Part shown: positions 28,801 through 40,800 of the stretch, piece by piece
Layout of the letters: the number at the start of each line of letters is the position of its first letter
Position numbering within the stretch: the stretch's first letter is position 1
Origin: Liolophura sinensis
Taxonomy: Eukaryota; Mollusca; Polyplacophora; Chitonida; Chitonidae
NCBI RefSeq assembly: GCF_032854445.1
Contig: NC_088301.1
Coordinates: 10,104,281 to 10,168,280 of the forward strand
DNA length: 64,000 nucleotides
Direction: 5' to 3'
Position numbers and translations under genes: made by a program
Notes under the pieces: generated by a model
The model's database searches: none
What the model saw: the letters and a program-made list of their open reading frames with translations, nothing else
Told to the model about the DNA's origin: nothing

Positions 28801-31800
28801 AACCAAGGATGACTCACCTGATGTAACACGGACACTGCCTTTCAGCCTTACGAACCTGGGGTACGAGTGATGCAACATTGCTTTTCCCTTTTTTCCCAAA
28901 TGGAGCATCCCTTGTCCTCACAAGAATTCTAGGTTAAAAGTTGAATTATACAGTTATCAAGCACATAAGAAAGAAAATGGCAGTTTAGGTGTTTTTCCAC
29001 TCCCTCCAAAATATGTGTATACACTGAAGCTATTTTATTTCTTGTCTACTCTTTTAAAAGGGTGGAGTAAACAATATCAAGTGCACTCTAAAATCAGTGT
29101 ACAATGTACAGCTGTTCTGATCGCTAAAACACTATGTATTGCTTGGTAATATATGTACCTGTACTTCTTGGTTGACTTGATTGCATTATTATAAAAATTG
29201 TATTGGAAAAATACAGGTTATGCACATTGTTACTTGTTTCAGTTGAAAGCAGTGTCCTTCTGACAATTTATTTATTTATTTATTTATTTCATTGCTGTTT
29301 TATTCTGTATCCAAGAATAGTTGACTCCTATGATGGCGACCAGCATTATCATGGGAAGAAATTAACAGTGATCATCCACTATTTGCTGACAGACCTCTCC
29401 TGACAGTTTTGTCCCTCTCCACACATATACTCTTTACAGCACATGTGCTGCTTTTCACTCTTGCTTTACATCACTGCCACCACTAGACAAGCTTGACCTT
29501 TGCAGCCTCATCATTGGTGTTCGCACGCTGAACTATTTAACCAGTAAAATTCTTTCAAGTACCTTCTGGTACACACTTTAAATGTAGAGATCGCATGTGT
29601 TTAAACTATTGTTAGAAACAAAGGTTGAGACAGACTTTTTGTGTTTCATTGTGACCAGCGTGACCTTGGCATTTTTAATTATATCTTTGCAAGTGGTGGC
29701 AGTGATGTAAAGTGAATGTAGAAAGCGGTGCATTGCACTTCATAGTCCTGAGTGAAGTTATGTTAATGTAATGTTAGACGTAAGAGTTAATGTGTATGCA
29801 TCAAAGGCGTTGATTACAACAGTAAATTATCAGGAATCCATTCCAACAAGTTTCTGGTAAATACTGTTATAGTATGTATAAAATTCATGCAAGATGACCC
29901 CATTTTAACAGGAACATTTGTATGTTCCCATGGCACATTCTATTTCATTTTTCCTGAAAAACATGCATATGAAGACATACTTTTACATGTTGTTCCCTCA
30001 TCCTCCCTTTATTAAACACTTGACTTCAGCTCTTTACAAAAAAGTTTAACCCCTCACTCATTTCGTGAACTTCACGAAAAATGTGCATCCAGCCTTATAA
30101 ATCATGTGCTTATACTCTCCTTTGCCTCCTCCCCTTCAGCCTTGTGCATGACTACGCATGCCACAACCCTCAAAAGGCAATGGCTTGTAAGTGGTTCAAG
30201 CATGAACAACACAATGGCGGGGACTACTTCCGGCCAGGCTACTTCTACCTTATCTGGGTTAACGCAAGCAACGTGCTGGGTTCAACATCTTCGGATCCAC
30301 AGCTTGTTGACACTAAAGCCATAGGTAGGCTCACATAGAAAGTTACATATACCTTTTTTATATTGTCTGGTGTTCATGTGGCGGGATGTGTTTTTGGTGG
30401 TGGGCATAAAATTTGTCATCTTTGGAGGGTGCTTTTTGATCCCCAATAAAGACAACCATGAAAGTGGACACTGGAGCGAAACTTGGAACACAGCAGACAT
30501 AGTATATAACAGAACACTGTAAATTTAGGTTATAACAGAGTTTTAGGTTATAACAGAACACTGTAAATTTAGGTTATCACAGAACACTGCAGACTTAGGT
30601 TATCACAGAACACTGCAGACTTAGGTTATCACAGAACACTGCAGACTTTGGTTATCACAGAACACTGAAGGCTTAGATTATCACAGAACACTGCAGGCTT
30701 AGGTTATAACAGAACACTGCAGACCTAGGTGAAAACAGAACCCTGCAGACTTAGGTTATAACAGAACACTGCAAACTTAGGTGAAAGCAGAACACTTCAG
30801 ACTTAGGTTATAACTGAGCAGTGCAGACTTAGGTTATCACAGAACATTGCAGACTTAGGTTATCACAGAACACTGCAGACTTAGGTCATCACAGAACACT
30901 AGAGACTTAGGTTATCACAGAACACTGCAGACTTAGGTCATCACAGAACACTAGAGACTTAGGTCACCACAGAACACTAGAGACTTAGGTTATCACAGAA
31001 CACTGCAGACTTAGGTCATCACAGAACACTAGAGACTTAGGTCATCACAGAACACTAGAGACTTAGGTCATCACAGAACACTGCAGACTTAGGTTATAAC
31101 GGAACACTGCAGACTTCAGATATAAATGGGAATACTGCAAGCTTTGTACAATATGATGGAATACGGCCCATCTTGAGCAGAAATTTGTTTCATCCCCGCC
31201 TTTTTTGCTGCATGAAATGGGTAAAGTCCCTGTAATAAAGCATGTGCTTGACAGTTATCGTATGCAATTCCCTTTGATCCTATTGAGATATGCCCAAGAT
31301 GGTCAAGCTTGATTGTGGAAAAGGCAAGTCATTTTTGCAAGCTTAACATTTGTGAAGTATCTGGTTAGCTTTCAAGAACTTAACTGCAAGGTTGCGCTAA
31401 CTTGTTGGAAGCCTAATTTGCTACACAACTGCAAGCTAGCCGCAATCTTGCTGCAAGCTATCCGCAACCTTGACATCGCAAGCTAGCCACAATCTTGTTA
31501 CACAATCTTGTTAAAGTATTAACTTTCTGTAACTTCAAAAGTGACGAAGCATTTATATTTACGGACACCTGTATGTATATATATTCATTCAACCTATACC
31601 TGCTTTGTTTTGCTTAAAGTGTATTAGTATATTTAGGATTTAAATCTTAGCTCTTGGACAGAAATGATTATTCGTTTGTGTTACTTGAACAGACAATTCG
31701 GACCACATTTAAAATCTGTTCCTTGAAAAATGTTCCTAACTATGGAATTTTTGTTTTCTGTTATACTTCTGCGTTGGCAGTGAAGTTACGGCCTGTGGTG

Positions 31801-34800
31801 GAAGTGTCTGTGTCAGCCGTGAACAAGTCCTCAGTACATGTGAACTGGACCATGACATTCCCATCCAACGGTCGCCTGAAGCTGATCTACAACATCTCCC
31901 TCACCTGTACAGAGTGTATGACTGCTCACGTTTGGCGGGTGAGTATATAGTTAACCGATTATATAAGCCAAATCAGAATCATACAGTTAACGAATCTCAC
32001 TAAAATGAGATCTAGCTTATGACTTTTAATTCTCGTTGGTGTATAATTTGGGGGATAAATCCGTTTGATTTTGATCCGGTTGTCCATTTGTGGTCGTCAC
32101 GACCTTGTGCATTAAATCATCCAGCAGTTTTGATTTCACTTTGAAGAAACTTTGTCGGCATTAGGTTGCACTGCATCAATTCTATCCAGAGTTATCGCCC
32201 TTTAAACGTAGAATCAAGACTTGCAGATCAAGATTCCTTGTCAACACATCAGCTCCTTATACAGTATTTATTGGATTTTGATTAAACTTTGTAGGCAGGA
32301 CAGAGACCATGTGGGGATGCATTTGTTGCCCCGTATTTAGTACTTTCAGAGTTATTAGCCTTTAAGCATAAAATCAGTTAAGACTTGCAGATCAAGTTGC
32401 CATGAGTCAGGTAAGGAAAAGATTCATAAAAGATACTGCAAGTAAGCATAAACAGGTTGAATTACAAAAATATTTGTTGTCCTGGATTTTTTAAATGGGT
32501 GCACATAAAAGCTTTTGTATACTCAACCTTAAAAAAAGCTAATAGCTGTACTATAGTGCTGAATGTGAATCAATCTATATATCAATTAATACACAGTGCT
32601 GGATTTGTATTATATATATATATGTTATCTCGATACTACCTGGTAAAGGTTGGTAATTTGATCAATTTAATCAATTAAATATACACTCATATAAACTCCA
32701 AGGGAAGAAAAAATCACTGTTAAACTTTTTTATATAAATATTGATTGACAGTTCTTTTGGTCTGTCTTCCATGTCCTCATTCCCTGAGCATAATGAGGCT
32801 TTGGTCTTACTGTTGCAGAAGGGCCCAATCAGGAGAAAGGCTTCAAATCCTTTAATCAAGGTTTTTGTGAATGACCTTGAGCCATACACAGAGTACAGGG
32901 TTTCTGTGAGAGTAAAGACAAAGACTGGAGGTTACTGGAGTGAGCCGTCAGAACCTATGACAACTACAACATTAGAAGGTGGTGAGTGAAGCAGCCATCC
33001 TTCCGGAGTTGTTGTTTGTTTTTTTTCTCTTTTTTTAATATTTTACCCTTTCATGCACGCAAAACAACATTGCCAGGCTGGCTGTCTGTTGGCTTTATCC
33101 AGAAGACACTTATAGTCTTTGATCAGTGATTGTCATTTACAGGTAGTTGAACCCTCTTCTGCAGCTTTAAAGTCAGAATGTAGATAATTGGTCCTAGCTG
33201 ATTGGTTAAGACATTTGTTATTTATTTCTTTTATTTGATGGGTGTTTTACGTTATACGACGGCCAGCATTGTGGTGCGAGGAAACCAATGACCATCCACA
33301 TTTTGCTGGCAGACTAGTATGAGCTGGACTTGAACTCACAGCGACTGCATTGGTGAGAGGCTCCTGGGTCATTGCGCTGTGCCGGCACACTAACCCCCCA
33401 GCCACTTAGGTTCCCTAAGATGCTTGTCTTTCAGTCACTAAAACATGTGAGGTTTGGGTTCAACCCTGGGCCTTGGTAGGGAATTTGTGGATTGAAATCC
33501 TCTAAATAAGCAGTCTGACAAGGACTTTGTTAGGCGTCAAATCTTCAGGTAAAGTACAAAGGAAATAAGCTGTTCATGTTGAACACACGGAATCATCACA
33601 ACACCAAGGGTTTTGAAATGTGTCCACTACGTCTCAAAACGTTCTTTACAAACCTGAGATTTCCACACTCTGAATGTTTGTGGGACTTTGTTGACAGTAA
33701 TCGGTCAGCGGCCATTGTTATATTCCTTGAAGACCATTTGCCTTCCACCAACATGGTGCGGATGACTTTCATCATACATAGGAAAGGCTGTCCTTAACTT
33801 GCCAAAGGTCGGAAATTGACCCTAGATATTCTGGCTTCATTCATCCTTAAAATTGACCACCTCCATGTATAAAATCAAGATTCCTAAGAATGATACTAAA
33901 CCTGGCAGGGTGCAGTGGTTTTCTCCTGTGTCCATCAACGAGCTGAAATGTGGGTGAGCGTGGAGTGAAACACCAAACAACTCATTGAGCAAACTTGGGG
34001 TTGACTTATTTTGTTGCTATCCTTAAAGTACCCAAAATTTAAGGCTGTCTTGAATGTGCTATATATCACTACTGTTGCTGAGTTGGTAGTGAATAGAAGT
34101 CCGGTCATGACGTGGATTAGCTCCACCTGTGAAGCTGACATAAGATTAACAATGTACTACCGTGCCAAGCTTCACACACTCCTGCAATGATCTGAGATGC
34201 GCTCGCTGTTCTACCTTAACAGCGGGCTTAAATCTTAAGTATTGTAACTCTGACTTTTTAGATTTATGCATCGATGAACAGATAAATCATATCTGCACAC
34301 AATTGTAGCTTCAGTTTTATGTTCCAATCAATGGGTTGGTAGAGTACGTCCTTGGTTTTTTTGACGAAACGTCTTTTCCTTGGTATACTTCTGCCATATT
34401 TGGACTAAATTTCAGGCAAGAATCAATTTCATGTCAAGGGACATCGTGAAACCCCAGTCTTTGCATCACATGGTGTGTTGCATCTGTGTGACAAGAGAGC
34501 TATTCATAGCTGACAGTTCATGACGTTTTCAGCCAGAATCACCGGGTAACGTGATGGCGAGTACGGCAGCCAACAACGGCGACCAACACATCGAAGGGGA
34601 GACAACTTGTGTCCCGAAATAGTTTGAATTTGTCGTACATATTGGAGGAGGGACTGTGTGTGTTTGTTTTGAAGCCACCTTTTACGTGTTGTGTCTTCAC
34701 AGAAAACATTTTTATGTAGGCTAGGACAAAATAACATCGCTAAAAACCTAATATTCTTCCAGCGATACTCACAGAGCATGTTGGACATCCTGTGTGATGC

Positions 34801-37800
34801 CAGAAGTCAGTGTAGCTCTGTCTGCTCAACATGTCAATGCATGGTTAAATCAGTTGAGCCAGTTAGTGTAAACTAGGTTAATGTGTATAAAGATGCAAGA
34901 AACCCCACATGGTAACGTCATCAGAATGAACAAGTTTTGACCTAGTTATTATGGGGATTCGGAATTTGTTGTCTATTTCCTAGGTAAAGAAGTAAAAAAA
35001 CTTAAACATGGATGTATGTTCCTTTTCTTCAGTTCCAAGAGGAAGTCCCAGCTTAACAAATGCCTCTTTCACAGAGTTTCACTCTTCATCTAAGGGAAGA
35101 CAACTCACTGTGTACTGGCAGGTAAGCCAAGTATTTATGTCCGACATGAACAGCTTGCAATGGTATGCAGGGGAAGCGTTGAATGTATGTTGTTAAAAAT
35201 GATTTGCAACTACTTTAACTATTAATTTGCCACAGGAATGAAGTCTTGTTTTAATTTGATCAGGTGTAAATACGGTAATGGTACATGTACGTGAATGACC
35301 GTACGTAAGAAGGTCGGCAAGCAACCTGTGGGTTTGGGTCATGGGTTTCCTCCCACCATAATGCTGGCTGCAGTTGTATAAGTGAAATATTCTTGAGTCC
35401 CAGGTCTCCTGACCTTGAGGCGGACGCTCTAACCATTCAGCCACTGAAGCAGTCAGGTTTTGATGCGTGAAGTGTTGTTGTTGTGGTTAGAAATCATGAC
35501 ATGACAGAATCATTCACTCCCAAATCGAGTCATACCTAAGAATTTAACAACACTAAACTCAAGTCTAAGTGTATTGTAAAATAGTAATAAAAAATTTTCC
35601 ATTTGTCCTTAATCTGTGTCTCTTTCCCTGAGATTTTTGTAATATATTTTTCTACTTTATAGTATTCTCACAATTTATTCAGAAATAAATAAATTTCTTT
35701 CCCAGTGTTGTTAATATATAAAGGACAAATTGACCCTGTCCGCTTCCTAAAATACTTTTTTCTGCTGTTAAGATAATGTTTAGTTTGGAACTATCATTCA
35801 TCCATTCTTCACGTATCACCACAGTATGTGTTATATTGGTGCGTTAAATATATACTTATTGAGGTAGCTTTGTGGGTCTACATATTCAGCACCGTCATCC
35901 ACCAATCCCAGGCATTTTAATGATGCTTGTTCTATTGTTCAGGATCTGGAGAGAAAGTATCAGGGAGGGGAGATCACCGAGTACCTGGTTAACGTGACTC
36001 CACCCACTTCGGGGTCAAAGGGCAAATCCATAAGTCAGCATAGATTGGCAGGGTCACAAGCTATGTTGAAGTCTCTAAATCTGGAAGATGGAAAACAGTA
36101 CGAGGTGCGAGTGGCTGCTCTCACGAAGCATGGATATGGGCCTTATTCCCAACCACTGATTATCCCCCCTGAAAGTCAAGGTATGTTCAGTATTGTTTTT
36201 GTGTGACCATAGCTGGGCACTGCTCAGTTGTCTCTGTGTGTCTACATCTTAATCTTAAGTGCCAGTCACATATTTTTTTATGTTTTTCTTTTTTAATGGG
36301 GTAATTTGTTACTTTTGTTTACCACAGTTACACCAGGTGTCACCATGGTAACATCAGAAGCCAACAGCAGCCTTGGGTTCGTGTCATGGGACAAACCAGG
36401 TGGCGATATCCAAGCTACAAAGTTCCTAATCCACTACTGCCAAGGGCACATAACTCAGCTAGGCACACACATAGCTCAGTGCACGGTAGGATACATGTTT
36501 TGTGTAATCCTTAATTTCCATGATTAATACCTCAGGAACCCTTGTTAAAAAGTCATGTAATTGTGATGAGACAATTATGCTAGCTTGAAATAAGTTTTTT
36601 TGGTTTTTGATATGGACTGACCATGGCTAGTCCCAAGGTCAGATATGTCTATTGAAGGGAATGGGGCGGAATGACATAACTTTCATCTTTTGGTCAAATT
36701 AAAAGTAATTTGGGGAAAAATGTCTGTAACTGCCCTTTGTCTCTAGTTTTACATCACGTTGGTGTGAAAGAGTTCATATTTTAGGCTAAGGGCATGAATG
36801 GACTTACTGTTAAAGGGTGCATGGTGGTGTAATTATTATAAGAATAGTGGTAAGACAAAAAATAACATGTAAATCATGCGGAGTAAATGTTTAATTGTAC
36901 CATAAATATGATTTGCTGTAATTCTGTAATCTTTTTGCATGATTGCATGGTGATTGTTCAAGAATATTCTGAAGGCAATATTCTGTGTTGACTGATGAAA
37001 TTATACATTTTGTGAAGCCCTGAAAACTGGCCAATCCAGCTAATGTAGTTTTGTCTCCAAAGTGGAATTAAAATTGTACTGAAATTTGCTCTTTCATATG
37101 TGAAGTGCATTATTCATCCTCCGAGAAATATTATCACCAAACGATCTGCAGAAACGGCTTTGTGAATTCCTTGTGCTCTCATTTGTTTATGGGGCCTTGG
37201 TGAAAATAAGCATTTTAGTGGCTGTTTTTTGTGTGGGATAATGTTCATTGAAGACTGGTTGTCTTCCACTTGTACGATATGGAAATCTGTGTTACATAAG
37301 CGAATATTGGTCTGCCGGAAGCCATTGCCTATCCCTCCATAATGCTAGCTGGCCGTAGACTTGTAAGTGAAATATTTCTGAGTAAAACATCATTGAAATA
37401 AGTAAAGGGAACAAAATGTGTCAGTAACTTGTCATAAACTGGTGGTTTATTCCGGGCGCGCCAAATTCCTCCTCTCATTAAACTGATAGCCATGATGAGT
37501 TTTTTTTAGTTTGGCTTGTAACACCTGCAATCAGAGAAATCGACCAATCAGTGACATTGTTTGCTCTTGTTGTTATTGTTGTAGGATGGCTACTCGTGGC
37601 TGGATGTTGATGGAAACCAGACATCAGCTACTGTGGTCATGCCAGAACATCGAGACATGTCCAAGTATGTGATTGGCGTTTCCATGGAGACAGAGGTGGG
37701 GAACAGTGGCATCGTGTGGTCACCGTGCATGTTTAAGATACAAGGAAGTAAGTCAGTGCACCTGTGCACAAATCTATGTAAAATCTTACCTCTCTTGACA

Positions 37801-40800
37801 TCAGGGACCAATTTCACATATCCAGTTTTGACTTAAAGAATACATGAAAAGGAACTATAAAACAAAGATTATGTTTCTATGCCAAATGAAGAGAATTAAA
37901 CTTTTGTAAAAAAAAAATTAATTTTGTGGTTATTTTTAGAATTACCACCTTATATTATGCATATTTTCCATCAACGATCAGATTTTTCAGAAATTACATT
38001 ATCGTTGATTTTGCTGTGTCGCTAAAGTGTGGGCAAGATGACATGTACACAGATGCTGCATGGCTTCTTAGGGCCAGCTTAAGGCCACCTGCACGCCCCG
38101 TCACCCATTCCCATTCAGCCTGTTTCCCACAGCCCCACTTTCATTTGGCCAGACCCATTCAGTCTGTCCCCTGTAGAGCTCTTTTTTAAACCGGGATAAT
38201 TGGTGATGTCACCACTGTAAGCTACTTAATCTCGAGACTGACCACTGGGGCCGTAAGAAAACTGTACTTTGAAGCCATTTTTACCCACCAAACTGAAAGT
38301 TGAAAAATTTCATGTATTATTACTCATGATAAACTGCACATTAAAAAACAAAACTAAACTTCACGTATTGTTTCAAAATTCTAAATGCGATCTTAAGGTT
38401 TTAGAAATTAAAATTTTGTCCATTTCTTCAATGTTATCGTAAGACAAATGTGTCACAATTTCAACGTATAGTACCAAAAACTAAACTTTCTGAAGCGGTT
38501 TAAATTTTTGACTTAAGTCAGAAATGGTTTTATGGAATAGACCCCAAACAGAAATGTTTTGTTTGTAACCCAAAAGGCTGAAAATAGGTGCCTGACGATT
38601 TTGAAATACCCAGTTGTAGATGGTGGTAAAACCACTTAATTGGCCATTACATGTTGTATAATAGTGGATCACGATGACTTGATTACTTCACCAAAGTAAC
38701 CATGGTTTCATATTATATAACATGACCAATAAGGCCTCCCGTAGCACTTACTTCAGAAATATCAGACACGTATTTATGTGTGTTCACAGTACCTGGTAAG
38801 CTTCAGAAGATAAAGGTCGAAGCAAGGGAATTTACTTCAGTGACCTTGACATGGTTTCCATTGTCATGTATGTCAGCCCGGGTCAAGGTCTGGTCATACG
38901 AGGTCAGCATATGTGAAGAGGTGGAAGAAAGGTGTACTTGCGGGCAAGGTAAGTACAGGGTTGTGTGCTGGTAGCATTGAAGGAGGGCACGGACGGAGAC
39001 TAAGTACTGAGTGAGTGGGAATATTGTGAGGAAACTTGATTGATTGGCAAGTGGACAGGTGTGGTGATTTGTGATTGATTGGTGTGGTGATTTGTGATTG
39101 ACAGGTGATGGGTGTTATGATTGATTGGTGAATAGGTGTGGTGATTTGTGATTGATAGGTGAATGGGTGTGGTGACTTGTGATTGATAGGTGAATAGTTG
39201 TAGTGGTTTGTGATTTGTAGCTGAATAGGTATGGTGATTTGTGAATGATAGGTGTGATGATTTATGATTGATACATGAATGGGTTTGGTTATATGTTACT
39301 GATAGGTCCGTAGATGTGGTGATTTGAGGTTGATTACTGGAAGGATGCGAGGTGAATAGAATTATTGATTTATATTGATTACTGTATTGATCTGATGATT
39401 TAGATTGAAAGGTGCATGCTTGTGTGATTGATATTTGCAAATATGTTTGATTTATGGTGCATGGCTATGGTGATTTGAGTGTTAGACTCTTTCTATTTGA
39501 GAATGACCACTGGATTCTTATTGTGATTTAAGAGTTACTGGATTCTTGTGATTATATGAGAGACATCTCTTGATTCTTTTGCTGACCTAAAAAGTCCGGG
39601 TATTGGACGAGGGGCTGAAGATGGGGATTACCTGACCATTCTTTCTGTCCCTGTGCAGGCCGAATAATAGAGTTCAAAGGGGTATGGGACCTACATACAG
39701 CCCGAGTGGAGAGGTTAAGATCTGGTCAGGCTTACAGCCTATGTGTGCGAGCCCTTGGGGTGAATGGCCCGGGTGCCTGGAGCACCGCCGTCAGGGTCAC
39801 CACAGACATACCAGGTGGGTAATGTGTCTCTAGTACTGTAATGCTATATATCTGATAACAAATAATTCCATCAGCTATTGCTGTGTTTTCAAGGACATGT
39901 GATTGCTTTTGCTATTCTGAGACTGCGAATTACATAAATATGCCAGAGTGTTCCTGGTGTACCCAAGTGAGATTCTACAATACATGCGATAACGCACATG
40001 GAATGGACCATGTCCCATTTTTAGTGTATATGCGACAGGGATTTATTAATGGAGTCACAAGGACGACCTGTTGGTATTGTCACAATGACGACTTGTTGGG
40101 ATTCCCCCAGAGGCAGCCTGCTGGTATTGTCACAATGAAGACTTGTTGGGATTCCCCCAGAGGCAGCCTGTTGGTATTGTCACAATGACGACTTGTTGGG
40201 ATTCCCCCAGAGGCGACCTGTTGGTATTGTCACAATGATGACTTGTTGGGATTCCCCCAAAGGCGGCCTGTTTGTATTGTCACAATGACAACTTGTTGGG
40301 ATTCCCCCAGAGGCAACCTGCTGGTATTGTCACAATGATGACTTGTTGGGATTCTCCCGGAGGCAACCTGCTGGTATTATCACAATGACGACTTGTTGGG
40401 ATTCTCCCAGAGGCAACCTGCTGGTATTGTCACAATGACGACCTGTTGGGATTCTCCCAGAGGCAACCTGCTGGTATTGTCACAATGACGACCTGTTGGG
40501 ATTCTCCCAGAGGCGACCTGCTGGTATTGTCACAATGATGACTTGTTGGGATTCCCCCAGAGGTGACCTGTTTGTATTGTCACAATGACAACTTGTTGGG
40601 ATTCTCCCAGAGGCGACCTGTTGGTACTGTCACAATGATGACTTGTTGGGATTCCCCCAGAGGCGACCTGTTTGTATTGTCACAATGACAACTTGTTGGG
40701 ATTCTCCCAGAGGCGACCTGTTGGTATTGTCACAATGACAACTTGTTGGGATTCTCCCAGAAGCAGCCTGTTGGTATTGTCACAGTGACAACTTGTTGGG

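Larger units (their letters stand above)
23624..30139 (+). other. Intron between alternative exons 5a and 5b
   Basis: It holds two SINE pieces (23751-23895 minus, 24075-24272 plus), a dispersed AT-rich repeat (26230-26430), the 64-base array (27880-28530), a stray array unit (28679-28733), a SINE fragment (29266-29402 minus) and a segment (29520-29740) resembling 17640-17900. I searched for further copies of the CHR half-exon by its C-x-W and YF-x-V-x-N pattern and saw none. Confidence 0.55.
36486..37584 (+). other. Intron between exons 10 and 11
   Basis: Holds copy 3 of the dispersed AT-rich repeat (about 36830-37110) and a degenerate SINE body (37325-37402). It also has a short stretch near 37430-37500 that shares CTGATAGCCAT with 16520-16545. 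Confidence 0.55.
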
